A stretch of 64,000 bases of DNA, from the NCBI GenBank assembly GCA_002493635.1, contig DKZL01000071.1, positions 1 to 64,000 on the forward strand, in the 5' to 3' direction. The position numbers and the translations under genes were made by a program. Below are positions 37,041 to 46,370 of the stretch, piece by piece. Origin of the DNA: Ruminococcaceae bacterium UBA7075 (GTDB taxonomy: Bacteria > Bacillota > Clostridia > Oscillospirales > Acutalibacteraceae). Numbering within the stretch: position 1 is the stretch's first letter; each line of letters begins with the position of its first letter. The notes beneath the pieces were generated by a model that had not been told where the DNA came from, did no database searches, and worked only from the letters and a program-made list of their open reading frames with translations.

Positions 37041-37078
37041 AAAAATGCTCACAGACTTTATTGTCCGTGAGCATTTTT
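37041..37078. terminator. Bidirectional terminator
   Basis: Perfect 12-bp arms AAAAATGCTCAC (37041-37052) and GTGAGCATTTTT (37067-37078). The A and T tracts serve both the WYL operon from the left and the hydrogenase operon from the right. Confidence 0.75.
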
Positions 37079-37146
37079 CAATAATACAAATTTATTGTTG
37101 TATTAATTATAGCGGGTTCTTGTTGCTGATATAATCTAAAAAGCCT

Positions 37147-38847
37147 TTATTCGCAGGTTTTATAATGAACATGGAGCAACTCGTGTGCTCTGTCTTTTAA
37201 AAGACCTATTGAATAGAGGTCGTTGGCAACAGGGTTTTCATTTGACCGTTTAATCATAGCAGATTTGTCTGTAGTATACAGACCTTTGGCTCTTTCTTTT
37301 TTGCCGTCAACATAGGAGAACGGTTGACCTGCTCCGCCTATGCATCCCATCGGACAAGCCATAACCTCAACAAAATCAAAATGTTCTTCACCGCTTTTGA
37401 TTTTTTCAATCAATGCGTCGGCATTTCCAAGACCTGAAACAACAGCCACTCTTAATGCAGTATCACCAAGGGTAATGTAAGCCGCCTTAACGCCCTCGAG
37501 ACCTCTTACTCCGCAATACTCAATTTCTTTAAGAGCACTTGTTGTATTATTTGCAACTCTTCTTAATGCAGCCTCAGCAACACCGCCTGTTACACCAAAA
37601 ATCATACCTGCGCCTGAGCTTATGCTGAACGGCATATCAGGGGCAGAGGGTTCAATTTCGTTGAATTGAATACCAAGCTCGGTAATCATTGTCGCAAGCT
37701 CCTGCGTTGTGATTACATAGTCAACATCGGGTACACCGTTGGTTTTGAATTCATCTCTTGCAGCCTCGTATTTTTTAGCAGTACAAGGCATAACAGCAAT
37801 AGAAACAGTTTTCTGATTGGTTTCTTCATCTGCTTTTTTATAGTAATCCTTAATTACAGCACCGAACATCTGCATAGGTGATTTGCAGGTTGATACATAT
37901 TTCATAAGGTCGGGATGCTTTGTTTCAACAAATCTTACCCAGCCGGGGCAACAGGATGTAAACAACGGCATTTCAGTGTCGCCTCTGTTAATTTTATCAA
38001 CAAGTTCCTGAGCTTCTTCAATAATCGTCAAATCAGCAGCAAATGAAGTGTCAAACACTGTATCAAATCCGCACATTCTGAGTGCAGTAAATATTTTTCC
38101 TATTGAATCATCACCCGGATTTAATCCGAATTCTTCACCGAGAGCAACTCTTACGGCAGGTGCTACCTGAACGACAGTTCTTGTATTTGCATCGTACAAT
38201 GCCTTCCAGACATTCTTTAAATCGCTCTTAATTGTAATTGCGCCTGTCGGGCATACAGCGGCACATTGACCGCAGTTTACGCAGTCTGTTTCAGCAATAT
38301 TTTTGCCGAAAGCAGGTGTTACAATCATATCTGCACCACGGTTTGCAAAGTCTATAGCGCCTACATGCTGAACCTCGTTGCACATTCTTACGCAGTCGCC
38401 GCAGAGAATACATTTCATAGGGTCACGCACTATTGAATATGACGAATTATCGATCGGAATAAATTCTCGTGTGTCTTTAAATCTTACTTTTGTCAGACCG
38501 AATCTTGCAGCTAACATTTGCAGACGGCATTTTCCGCTTTTCTTACAGGTTGTACAGTCACGACAGTGTGAAGAAAGCAGCAGTTCCAAAATCATTTTGC
38601 GGTAATCGTGCAAACGTGATGTGTTGGTTCTGATAACCATTTTGTCATAGGGCAGGGTAGAGCAGGCAGCCATAATTCTGCCTCTGTCATCCTCAACAAC
38701 ACACATACGGCATGCGCCGTAAATTGATAAATCTGAATAGTAACAGAAGGTAGGAAGATGTATACCGGCCTTTCTGATTACCTGAAGTATATTTCTTTCA
38801 TCGGTAAATTCTACACGAATACCGTCAATAATCATATGCTTTGGCAT
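37147..38847 (-). CDS. hydA: [FeFe] hydrogenase catalytic subunit
   Basis: Catalytic subunit of a multimeric NAD- and ferredoxin-linked [FeFe] hydrogenase. N-terminal [2Fe-2S] (about 35-65: CYYSDLSIYGACRMCVVE), His/Cys cluster region (HCRDCTTCKKSGKC), two [4Fe-4S] motifs (CILCGDCVRMC and CVNCGQCAAVC), then the H-cluster signatures TSCCPGW, MPCTAKKYE and EVMACPMGCIGGAGQP. A CPMGC variant replaces the usual CPGGC. 566 residues. AAGGAGG precedes the ATG. Last gene of the leftward hydCBA operon. It disposes of or re-uses electrons during fermentation. Confidence 0.95.
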   Translation of the reverse strand: MPKHMIIDGIRVEFTDERNILQVIRKAGIHLPTFCYYSDLSIYGACRMCVVEDDRGRIMAACSTLPYDKMVIRTNTSRLHDYRKMILELLLSSHCRDCTTCKKSGKCRLQMLAARFGLTKVRFKDTREFIPIDNSSYSIVRDPMKCILCGDCVRMCNEVQHVGAIDFANRGADMIVTPAFGKNIAETDCVNCGQCAAVCPTGAITIKSDLKNVWKALYDANTRTVVQVAPAVRVALGEEFGLNPGDDSIGKIFTALRMCGFDTVFDTSFAADLTIIEEAQELVDKINRGDTEMPLFTSCCPGWVRFVETKHPDLMKYVSTCKSPMQMFGAVIKDYYKKADEETNQKTVSIAVMPCTAKKYEAARDEFKTNGVPDVDYVITTQELATMITELGIQFNEIEPSAPDMPFSISSGAGMIFGVTGGVAEAALRRVANNTTSALKEIEYCGVRGLEGVKAAYITLGDTALRVAVVSGLGNADALIEKIKSGEEHFDFVEVMACPMGCIGGAGQPFSYVDGKKERAKGLYTTDKSAMIKRSNENPVANDLYSIGLLKDRAHELLHVHYKTCE

Positions 38848-38859
38848 TGTTGTTCCTCC

Positions 38860-40752
38860 TTATTCATAAGATATAGCGCCGAATTTACAGCCGTCCATAC
38901 AAGTACCGCATTTGATACATTTTTGAGTATCAATGGTGTGGGGTTTCTTGATTTCGCCTGTAATAGCATTGACCGGGCACATTCTTGCACATTTTGTACA
39001 GCCTCGGCATTTGTCGGGATCAATAACAAGATTTACGAGAGCCTTGCACTGACCTGCCGGACATTTGTGGTCAACAACATGGGCTATATATTCATCTCTG
39101 AAATATTTAAGTGTTGAAACAACAGGGGATGCCGCAGTTTTTCCGAGTCCGCAAAGTGCAGTATTGGAAATTGTATCGGCAAGCTCCTCAAGCATTGATA
39201 TATGCTCAAGGGTACCTCTGCCTTCTGTAATATCTGTGAGTAGCTCAAGCATTCTTTTTGTGCCTTCACGACAGGGCACACATTTGCCGCAGCTTTCATT
39301 CTGAGTGAACTGCATAAAAAATCTTGCAACCTCAACCATACAGTTGTGGTGGTTCATAACTACAAGTCCGCCCGAACCAATCATAGCACCCACCTTTTTT
39401 AGACTATCAAAGTCCATATTAAGGTCAAGATGGTTTTCTGTTGCACTTATACACAGACATCCGCCGCTCGGGCCGCCAATCTGTACACCCTTGAATTCAC
39501 CGTCTTTGACACCGCCGCCTACATCAAAAATTACCTCTCTTAGCTTTGTTCCCATAGGAACTTCAATAAGACCTGTATTCACAACATTGCCAGTCAGCGC
39601 AAATGCCTTAGTACCGTGGTTATTTTCAGGTCCGTATTGCTTGTACCACTCTGCACCCTTGTTAATAATAGGAGGTACATTGCAGAAAGTTTCAACATTA
39701 TTCAGTACAGTAGGTTTATTAAACAGACCGTGTTCAACAGTTCTCGGAGGTTTAACTCTCGGCATACCTCTGTTGCCCTCAATTGACGTGGTAAGAGCAG
39801 AACCCTCACCGCATACAAATGCGCCGGCACCCTGACTTATTTTTATATCAAAGTCAAAGCCGGAATTAAGTATGTTTTTACCAAGCAAGCCTCGTGCCGT
39901 TGCTTTGCTGATTGCTATACTTAGTCTTTCAACAGCAAGCGGATATTCAGCACGAACATAAATGTAGCCGTGATGAGCCTTAGTTGCAATACCTGCAATT
40001 ATCATACCCTCAATAACTTTGTGAGGGTCGCCCTCCATCATTGAACGGTCCATAAATGCGCCGGGATCACCCTCATCACCGTTGCAGACAACATATTTTT
40101 CTTCTTCAGTCTGTTTAAGAACGGATGCCCATTTTCTGCCGGTGGGGAATCCGCCGCCGCCTCGTCCCCTTAAGGATGATTCGGTAATTTCTTCAATTAT
40201 TTCCTCGGGAGTCATATCAAACAAAGCCTTTGCAACAGCCTGATAGCCGCCCTCGGCAATGTATTCTACGATTGATTCTGCGTTGATTTTACCGCAGTGT
40301 TCAAGTGCAATTCTTGTTTGTTTTTTATAGAATGGAATGTCATCCTGTTTTGGGTATGCGGTACCGTTTGAATCATGGTAAACAAGTCTTTCAACTATCT
40401 CATTTCCGATGATTGTCTTTTCTACAATCTCTTCGCAATCCTCAACCTTAACTTTTGTATACAGAATTCCGCCCGGTTCAATTCTGAGCAAAGGTCCTTT
40501 TTCACAAAAACCGTGACATCCGCTTTTCTTGATGCCGACAGAATCGTGTTCTGGTTCTTTTTCAAGCTTGACAACGCAGTTTATGCCCTTTTCAAGCATA
40601 ATTTCATTCAATTTGGCGAAGATTTTAAGAGAGCCGCCTGCAACACAGCCTGTTCCTCCGCAAACAAGAATTTGCTTTTTCTGATTCTGAAGTGATTTTA
40701 AGTATTCCCTTTGTTTTTGATCAAGCTCTTGTCTGGTGCGAATTTTCATCAT
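38860..40752 (-). CDS. hydB: NADH-binding hydrogenase subunit (NuoF-like)
   Basis: Flavin/NADH subunit of the bifurcating hydrogenase. N-terminal thioredoxin-like [2Fe-2S] domain (CGGTGCVAGGSLKIF; GCHGFCEKGPLL), NuoF domain with the FMN/NAD glycine loop GRGGGGFPTGRKW, an SLBB segment, the [4Fe-4S] motif ESCGKCVPCREG and two C-terminal ferredoxin clusters (CRGCTKCARMC; CIKCGTCMDGC). 630 residues. The start overlaps the hydC stop as ATGATG, with TAAGGAGG upstream. Together with HydA and HydC it couples NADH and ferredoxin oxidation to H2. Confidence 0.94.
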   Translation of the reverse strand: MMKIRTRQELDQKQREYLKSLQNQKKQILVCGGTGCVAGGSLKIFAKLNEIMLEKGINCVVKLEKEPEHDSVGIKKSGCHGFCEKGPLLRIEPGGILYTKVKVEDCEEIVEKTIIGNEIVERLVYHDSNGTAYPKQDDIPFYKKQTRIALEHCGKINAESIVEYIAEGGYQAVAKALFDMTPEEIIEEITESSLRGRGGGGFPTGRKWASVLKQTEEEKYVVCNGDEGDPGAFMDRSMMEGDPHKVIEGMIIAGIATKAHHGYIYVRAEYPLAVERLSIAISKATARGLLGKNILNSGFDFDIKISQGAGAFVCGEGSALTTSIEGNRGMPRVKPPRTVEHGLFNKPTVLNNVETFCNVPPIINKGAEWYKQYGPENNHGTKAFALTGNVVNTGLIEVPMGTKLREVIFDVGGGVKDGEFKGVQIGGPSGGCLCISATENHLDLNMDFDSLKKVGAMIGSGGLVVMNHHNCMVEVARFFMQFTQNESCGKCVPCREGTKRMLELLTDITEGRGTLEHISMLEELADTISNTALCGLGKTAASPVVSTLKYFRDEYIAHVVDHKCPAGQCKALVNLVIDPDKCRGCTKCARMCPVNAITGEIKKPHTIDTQKCIKCGTCMDGCKFGAISYE

Positions 40753-41228
40753 GATGCAGATTCCTCCTTAAGCTGTTTAATTAATTCTCTTGCCTTTTCC
40801 GGATTCATTGCAGGGTGAACCTCATCATTTACAGTACAGGCAGGAGCAAGTCCGCACGCACCAAGACATGAAACGGTTTCAACAGTAAACATCATATCAT
40901 CAGTGGTAGGCTTTTCTGCCGTAACACCTAAAATTTTGCGGAATTCTTCAAGCACTGGGACACTTTTCCGTACGTGACAGGCAGTACCGTCACAGATTTT
41001 TATTATGTACTTGCCCTTTGCATCAAGAGAAAAATTCTCATAGAATGTAGCTACACCATAAATTTTAGCTTCAGGAATATTCAGCTTTTTAGCAATGTAT
41101 TTCAAATGCTCTTCAGGCAGATAGTGGTATTCTTTCTGAATATCCTGCATTATGGCGATTACAAGATTCGGACTGAAATTATGTGCCTGCATAATTTCAT
41201 CCAGTTTTTTCATTTCTTCAGTTTTCAC
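40749..41228 (-). CDS. hydC: NuoE-like [2Fe-2S] hydrogenase subunit
   Basis: Thioredoxin-fold [2Fe-2S] protein, 159 residues. Four ligands CDGTAC and CLGAC at the standard spacing (about 88-93 and 129-133). Electron carrier of the HydABC complex. A GTG start at 41228 was chosen, with GGAG upstream. First gene of the operon; the order E-like, F-like, HydA is typical of Clostridia. Confidence 0.93.
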   Translation of the reverse strand: MKTEEMKKLDEIMQAHNFSPNLVIAIMQDIQKEYHYLPEEHLKYIAKKLNIPEAKIYGVATFYENFSLDAKGKYIIKICDGTACHVRKSVPVLEEFRKILGVTAEKPTTDDMMFTVETVSCLGACGLAPACTVNDEVHPAMNPEKARELIKQLKEESAS

Positions 41229-41625
41229 AATCTCTAACTCCTTTAACCGGGACTGTTTCAGCTAAGGGGCATAACCCCTTTTAAATACGGCAAGCTGCTT
41301 TTATACAATTAATAACCAGCAATAAATTGTAATTTTGCCGATTATAAAACATTTCTGCTTATCAGCAGACGAGAAAGCATCCTGCCAAAGTTATACTATC
41401 TTCATTTTAAATATTATAACAAACCTATTATAACATTTATTTTCACAAAATACTATAAATCTTGTAAATTTGACAAAACTTTGTGCATAGTGCATTAAAA
41501 AGTGTATTAATTTTTTTCATATCGGATAGTTGATTAGCATTAACCAATATAAATATATTCATAAAGTGAATGATATAACGATATTTCCGTTAGTTGTTGG
41601 CATATAACTGTCCGAACATTTTCCT
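41229..41625 (-). promoter_or_regulatory. Upstream region of the hydrogenase operon
   Basis: About 400 bp without genes. A hairpin AAGGGG-CATAA-CCCCTT (41264-41280) lies in the 5' leader. The rest is AT-rich and should hold the hyd promoter. No convincing Rex operator was found. Confidence 0.35.
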
Positions 41626-41668
41626 ATAAAAACGACAGACAATTTTTTGTTTTGCCTGTCGTTTTTAT
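41626..41668 (-). terminator. Terminator of the membrane protein gene
   Basis: Arms ATAAAAACGACAG and CTGTCGTTTTTAT (13 bp) around a T/A-rich loop. It directly follows the leftward gene ending at 41675 and may act on both strands. Confidence 0.7.
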
Positions 41669-41674
41669 GCAATG

Positions 41675-42628
41675 TTATTCTGTTTTGAGATTATTATGTT
41701 TGTTCATAAGTTTTGTTTTATTCCTGAAAATGAGCAATGCAAGTCCCATAAATACGCTTACCCCTGCAAGAATTTCAATAGGGTACAAAAACAGCTTTTC
41801 CTGCGGTATAAGCATAGCAAGGGTTGTTAATGCACCGGCAGGAGGCAGGTACATTTTAAAAAGATGAAGTATTGCAAGCATTATAATTGTTGCCGTTACA
41901 GCAGAAAATGTCAGAGGCAATCTAAGTTGTACGGTGCAAAAATACCGACACACCGTACCTACGAATGCACATAACAATATAAGTAAAACTGTTTTTATCG
42001 GTTTTTGTCTTGCTTTGCAGTTGCGTCGTGTGAATTCTGTAAATGCAACCAGAACAGGCGGAGCAACAGCAAAACCAAAATTAAAATTTGTTGCAAAAGC
42101 AATGCAGATAACTGCTGTCAGCGACCGTAAAATCAAATCATAAAAATCTTTTCTTTTTGGAAGCGGCTGAGGAATGTATGCTTCATATTCCTTAAATTTT
42201 AATTTTTCAAGCAAAATACTGCCAAGTAAAATAAGTGCAGTAAGCAAAATTGCCGCAACAGGATAAATTATACTCTTTGTTCCAAGCATAACAGGCAGTA
42301 TAGCTGCTGAAATCATTGGTGCAAAGCTTGTTTTTGAAAAGATAAAAATAAACTGGCATATAATAAATGCGATCGACATTTTAAGCCATAAGGGGAGAGG
42401 TACAAAAAGTGAAATCATTAGTCCGAGTACCGAACAAATGCTTATTAAAATAAGTATTCTTGCTTTATTTACCTGCCAGCTTCTGTGTGGAGCTATAAAA
42501 AGTCCTATGGCTATTGCTGTGATTTCAGGAAAAATTATCTCTTTTTCCCCAAGCACTTCTGATGCACCAACCATAATTGCGATGATGAGCATTGTCAAAA
42601 TATAGTTTGGAATTTGTTTTAGGTTCAT
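41675..42628 (-). CDS. Multi-pass membrane protein (HPP-like)
   Basis: 317 residues with about nine or ten hydrophobic segments arranged as two similar halves: MISAAILPVMLGTKSIIYPV in the first, and YLPPAGALTTLAMLIPQEKL with LFLYPIEILAGVSVF in the second. The PPAGALTTLAM motif recalls HPP-family membrane proteins, an uncertain match. ATG 42628 follows GAGGGTG at 9 nt; the upstream in-frame ATG at 42646 has no ribosome-binding site. Unknown role, possibly small-solute transport. Confidence 0.6.
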   Translation of the reverse strand: MNLKQIPNYILTMLIIAIMVGASEVLGEKEIIFPEITAIAIGLFIAPHRSWQVNKARILILISICSVLGLMISLFVPLPLWLKMSIAFIICQFIFIFSKTSFAPMISAAILPVMLGTKSIIYPVAAILLTALILLGSILLEKLKFKEYEAYIPQPLPKRKDFYDLILRSLTAVICIAFATNFNFGFAVAPPVLVAFTEFTRRNCKARQKPIKTVLLILLCAFVGTVCRYFCTVQLRLPLTFSAVTATIIMLAILHLFKMYLPPAGALTTLAMLIPQEKLFLYPIEILAGVSVFMGLALLIFRNKTKLMNKHNNLKTE

Positions 42629-42821
42629 AGTATCTAACACCCTCATAATAAAAATAATTCATATTGCTTTAAAAGTCAATAATCGGTATTTGTAATAAAT
42701 TTATTATTATTTTTGATTATCTGTCATTGATAAAATACTTGAAATTTCGACGAAAATTTTGTACAATATTTAGGTGGATATGATTTATTAATAAGAAATT
42801 GAATATTGAGGAGAGATATTA

Positions 42822-44189
42822 ATGAAAAGAGAGCGGCTTGGCAGCAGATTGGGATTTATTCTGATAAGCGCAGGGTGTGCAATCGGAATCGGCAATGTAT
42901 GGAAGTTTCCTTATATGGCAGGTGAAAACGGAGGAGGAATATTCGTACTGATATATCTGTTTTTCCTTGCAATACTTGGTTTGCCCGTAATGACAATGGA
43001 GTTTGCAATGGGACGTGCAAGTCAGAAAAGTCCCGTAAGAATTTATCATCAGCTTGCTCCAAAAAAGAAAGCGTGGAGAGCTCAGGGATATGCAGCATTT
43101 GCAGGAAATTATTTGCTGATGATGTTTTATACTACCGTAGCAGGATGGATGCTTCACTATTTTGTATCTACGGCTACCGGTACTTTTAACGGACTTAACT
43201 CGGAACAGGTATCAGGGGAATTTTCAAATATGCTGTCTGATACTCCTTCAATGCTTATTTATATGGGCATAGTAGTTGCGGTAGGTTTTTTTGTTTGCTC
43301 GTTCGGATTGCAGAAGGGGTTAGAGCGAGTTACAAAATTTATGATGATTGCACTGCTTGCAATTATGATATTGCTTGCATTTTACAGTGTATTCCTTATT
43401 GACGGTTCGGACGGACTTGCATACTACCTTATTCCGAATTTTGAAAATATTGAACAGATTGGAATTGTTAATGTAATCGTAGCGGCGATGAATCAGGCAT
43501 TTTTTACACTTAGCCTCGGTATAGGAGCAATGGCTATTTTCGGAAGCTACATAGGCAAAGAACGCTCTTTGCTTGGCGAATCAATAAATGTAGCCGTGCT
43601 TGATACATTAGTAGCAATAACATCAGGACTTATTATATTCCCGACTTGCGCAGCATTTAATGTTGAAGTAGACAGCGGTCCGAGCCTTATCTTTATTACT
43701 TTGCCGAATCTGTTTAACAGTCTGCCCGGAGGTATGATATGGGGAAGTCTGTTCTTCGTGTTTATGTCCTTTGCCGCACTTTCAACCGTTCTTGCCGTAT
43801 TTGAAAACATAATTTCCTGTACGGTCGATATGCTTAATTGCAGCAGAAAAAAGGCTTGTATAATTAACGGTGTCCTTTTGTTTTTACTCTCACTCCCATG
43901 TGCATTAGGTTTCAATTTATTGTCAGGAGTTCATCCGTTCGGCGGCACATCGTCGATAATGGATTTTGAAGATTTTCTCGTAAGCAATATAATTCTTCCT
44001 CTCGGTTCACTGTGCTATGTAATCTTCTGTGTTTCAAAATTCGGATGGGGCTGGAAGAATTTCAAGGCTGAAGCAAATACCGGTAAAGGTGCTAAGATTG
44101 CCGGCTGGATGAGGGGTTATATGACATTTGTGCTCCCTGTAATAATTCTGATTGTGTTTGTTCTGGGCTTGTACAATTTCTTTAAATGA
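42822..44189 (+). CDS. Sodium-dependent transporter (NSS/SNF family)
   Basis: Na+-coupled amino acid or amine transporter, 455 residues, with about 11-12 membrane helices as in the short bacterial NSS group. Signature in helix 1: SAGCAIGIGNVWKFPYMAGENGGG, with NVWKFPY the Na+/substrate unwound region. Helix 6 region MNQAFFTLSLGIGAMAIFGSY. Substrate likely a hydrophobic amino acid (LeuT/MhsT group). GGAGAGA precedes ATG 42822. Confidence 0.92.
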   Translation: MKRERLGSRLGFILISAGCAIGIGNVWKFPYMAGENGGGIFVLIYLFFLAILGLPVMTMEFAMGRASQKSPVRIYHQLAPKKKAWRAQGYAAFAGNYLLMMFYTTVAGWMLHYFVSTATGTFNGLNSEQVSGEFSNMLSDTPSMLIYMGIVVAVGFFVCSFGLQKGLERVTKFMMIALLAIMILLAFYSVFLIDGSDGLAYYLIPNFENIEQIGIVNVIVAAMNQAFFTLSLGIGAMAIFGSYIGKERSLLGESINVAVLDTLVAITSGLIIFPTCAAFNVEVDSGPSLIFITLPNLFNSLPGGMIWGSLFFVFMSFAALSTVLAVFENIISCTVDMLNCSRKKACIINGVLLFLLSLPCALGFNLLSGVHPFGGTSSIMDFEDFLVSNIILPLGSLCYVIFCVSKFGWGWKNFKAEANTGKGAKIAGWMRGYMTFVLPVIILIVFVLGLYNFFK

Positions 44190-44285
44190 TTAATTAAGGA
44201 CAAATCTTTGCAAGAAATGACAGGACAGATTTAATCCGAACTGATAGAATATTCTCATCAAAGGCAAACAAAAGGGGATAAAACT

Positions 44286-45176
44286 GTGGAATGGATTGAA
44301 AGTATAAGGAAAACTATTGATTATACCGAAAAGCATTTGCTTGATGAGCTTCATATCGAGGAGATTTCCAAAATAGTTGCAATCTCTCCGTGCTATCTTC
44401 AAAACGGTTTTAAGATAATAACAGGTTACACGATAGCTGAATATATCAGAAACCGCAGGCTGTATTTGTCTGCATTGGAAGTTATAGCAAATAAAACAAA
44501 GATAATTGATATAGCTTACAAATACGGTTATGATACGCCTGAAAGCTTTACAAAGGCTTTTTCAAGATTCCACGGTGTTTCTCCTAATCTGATGAGAAAA
44601 AGTCCGGACAAAATTAAAATTTTCTTGCCTTTGAAAATAAAAATTTCCATTCAGGGAGGAAACTATATGAATTATGTTGTAGAAAAAATTGAGAATTTCA
44701 AGGTTGTAGGATTTGAAAGGGAGTTTTCTTTTGAAACAAGCTATCAGGAAATTCCTAAATTCTGGGATGAGTTTTGTCAGAAGTATATGTCGCCTCTTAT
44801 GTCAAAGCAAACACCCGAAACCGAAATTGAAAAAACAATTTGTAATTGTCATGTAGGGGAGTACGGAGTTTGCATCGACGATATAGGCAAGGACGGCAAA
44901 TTCAGATATTTGATTGCCGGAAGATATACAGGCGGCGAAATCCCGGAAGGTATGGTAAGCTATGAATTGCCTGATGCAGAGTGGGCAAAATTTACTTGCA
45001 TAGGTCCTATGCCTGAATCATTGCAGTCATTAAACACAAAGCTCTTTAAGGAATGGTTACCCGGCAACCCCGATTATAAAATAGCTATGGGTGTAAATAT
45101 TGAATGGTATGCTGAAGGTGACACAAAATCAGCAGACTATGAAAGCGGTATCTGGATTCCCGTAGTCAGAAAATAA
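44286..45176 (+). CDS. AraC-type regulator with GyrI-like effector domain
   Basis: Residues 1-105: AraC double helix-turn-helix (LHIEEISKIVAISPCYLQNGFK; IIDIAYKYGYDTPESFTKAF; SPNLMRK). Residues about 125-296: GyrI-like small-molecule-binding domain (FKVVGFEREFSFE through PDAEWAKFTCIGPMPES and GIWIPV). This Rob/BmrR-like layout senses drugs or metabolites. GTG start with AAAAGGGGA upstream. 296 residues. It lies near an ABC-F resistance-type gene but is separated from it by one gene and a terminator, so no regulatory link is claimed. Confidence 0.88.
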   Translation: MEWIESIRKTIDYTEKHLLDELHIEEISKIVAISPCYLQNGFKIITGYTIAEYIRNRRLYLSALEVIANKTKIIDIAYKYGYDTPESFTKAFSRFHGVSPNLMRKSPDKIKIFLPLKIKISIQGGNYMNYVVEKIENFKVVGFEREFSFETSYQEIPKFWDEFCQKYMSPLMSKQTPETEIEKTICNCHVGEYGVCIDDIGKDGKFRYLIAGRYTGGEIPEGMVSYELPDAEWAKFTCIGPMPESLQSLNTKLFKEWLPGNPDYKIAMGVNIEWYAEGDTKSADYESGIWIPVVRK

Positions 45177-45284
45177 TAAATCTCATACTAATGCTAAACA
45201 CTATCAAAAATAGGTGCTTAATATAGTACAAATAACTGATGATGAGGATTTAAGATGGCTGCTTAATTTTTTGAGGTGAAAGTA

Positions 45285-46031
45285 ATGAAAAAAGCGGATA
45301 TAATTTTTGAAAAAGTTAATAAGTTGATTTGTGCGTACGCAAGCGGAAAATTAGGCGGAGAAAAGATGCCTGAAGATGAAAATCCACATCTTGAAAAACC
45401 CTCAAAAGAAAACTATATGTATTTTACTTTGCCAATGGCTTTGAATTATCAGAGGAATTCATATAAATTATGGGAATGTGCTAACAGAATGTACGCTGAT
45501 AAAAATTCTGTAAAAGTATTCGACAGCAAAAGTGTTTGTGCTATGCAAATTAGCATGTTGCAGGATTATCTTGTAAAAAACAAAGTCGCACTTCAGCCAA
45601 ATAAGCAGCCCGTTATTTGGAAAACATTGTGTGAAACTATTGAAAATAAACTTGATGGAGATATAAGAAACCTATTTTCACGTAATCACTATTCAGTACA
45701 GCAGGTAAAGGAGTATATAGCAGTTAATAAAAAGTCTTTTCCATATCTGGGCGGAAAGAAGATATGTAATTACTGGTTGTATGTCATTGAACAATATACA
45801 GATATTCAGTTTGCTGACAGAGAGAATATTACTGTTGCTCCGGATACTCATATAATTCAGGCAAGCGAAAAACTCGGAATCATATCTCCGTCAGAGAGGC
45901 AGCAATCAGATGTGCAAGCCATAGTAGCTGAACGTTGGAAAAACCTTTTGCAGGGTTCAAAGTTGGTACCAATAGATGTTCATACGCCGTTGTGGCTGTG
46001 GAGCCGTGGAAAATTTTCTGTTGAAATTTAA
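45285..46031 (+). CDS. Uncharacterised protein with HhH-GPD-like segment
   Basis: 248 residues. The C-terminal half contains SFPYLGGKKICNYWLYVIEQ followed by NITVAPDTHIIQASEKLGII. This looks like the helix-hairpin-helix and the V-x-DTH-x-x-R/Q-x-S-x-x-LG stretch of endonuclease III-type DNA glycosylases, with GGKK-CN-W in place of the usual GVG-KTA. The catalytic Asp of the DTH motif is present. No iron-sulfur Cys cluster is seen. A base-excision or nucleotide-salvage role is possible but unproved. ATG 45285 follows GAGGTG. A terminator follows. Confidence 0.5.
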   Translation: MKKADIIFEKVNKLICAYASGKLGGEKMPEDENPHLEKPSKENYMYFTLPMALNYQRNSYKLWECANRMYADKNSVKVFDSKSVCAMQISMLQDYLVKNKVALQPNKQPVIWKTLCETIENKLDGDIRNLFSRNHYSVQQVKEYIAVNKKSFPYLGGKKICNYWLYVIEQYTDIQFADRENITVAPDTHIIQASEKLGIISPSERQQSDVQAIVAERWKNLLQGSKLVPIDVHTPLWLWSRGKFSVEI

Positions 46032-46058
46032 AAATTATGCACTGTTTATATTTTATAA

Positions 46059-46100
46059 AGCCAACTGATTTCATTTTTTGGAATCAGTTGGCTATTTTGA
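46059..46100 (+). terminator. Strong terminator before the ABC-F leader
   Basis: Perfect 12-bp arms AGCCAACTGATT (46059-46070) and AATCAGTTGGCT (46082-46093), followed by ATTTTGATTT. Confidence 0.8.
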
Positions 46101-46123
46101 TTTGTTATGAAAACAAAAAACTG

Positions 46124-46152
46124 TTGACACACTAAATTTAGTGTGTTAGAAT
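46124..46152 (+). promoter_or_regulatory. Promoter with a 20-bp palindromic operator in its spacer
   Basis: TTGACA (46124-46129) and TAGAAT (46147-46152) are 17 bp apart. A perfect 20-bp palindrome (half-site ACACACTAAA, 46127-46146) covers the whole spacer and the last bases of the -35. This is the classic position for a dimeric repressor. No dedicated repressor gene is adjacent. Confidence 0.8.
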
Positions 46153-46163
46153 GTCAGTATCTT

Positions 46164-46360
46164 AGAGAGAGGTGAAAAGATGAGAAAATAATTTACTTTT
46201 GATTACGTGAATAATTCTGACGGTATGTATGATTATGTGCGTACTGTTTTTCATGTTGCCAAAAGTGGATTATGTTCTCATAACCTCTCTTTTTGTTTGC
46301 ATAAAAATTATTGTAAGTGACGGATTTTGTAATATCATTTCTCCGATTATATGAGGTTAT
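46164..46360 (+). promoter_or_regulatory. ABC-F mRNA leader with competing pairing segments
   Basis: Three mutually complementary segments: AGAGAGGT (46166-46173, covering the leader peptide's ribosome-binding site), ATAACCTCTCT (46280-46290) and GAGGTTAT (46353-46360). The middle one can pair with either the first or the third, 8 bp each, but not both fully. This is the form expected of a ribosome-controlled attenuator. Confidence 0.55.
46180..46191 (+). CDS. Three-codon leader ORF (MRK)
   Basis: ATG AGA AAA TAA with GAGAGAGGTG immediately upstream. The frame stays open for 42 further codons after the TAA (FTFDYVNNSDG... to TGA 46318-46320), so it could also be the start of a decayed gene. 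Its position right after the promoter and inside the pairing segments favours a leader peptide. Confidence 0.45.
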   Translation: MRK

Positions 46361-46370
46361 AGTATGTAAT

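Noticed and set aside
41229..41625. Rex operator upstream of the hydrogenase operon
   Set aside because: Only AT-rich half-site-like strings (TATAACAA) are seen; no proper TTGTTAA-N4-TTAACAA dyad.
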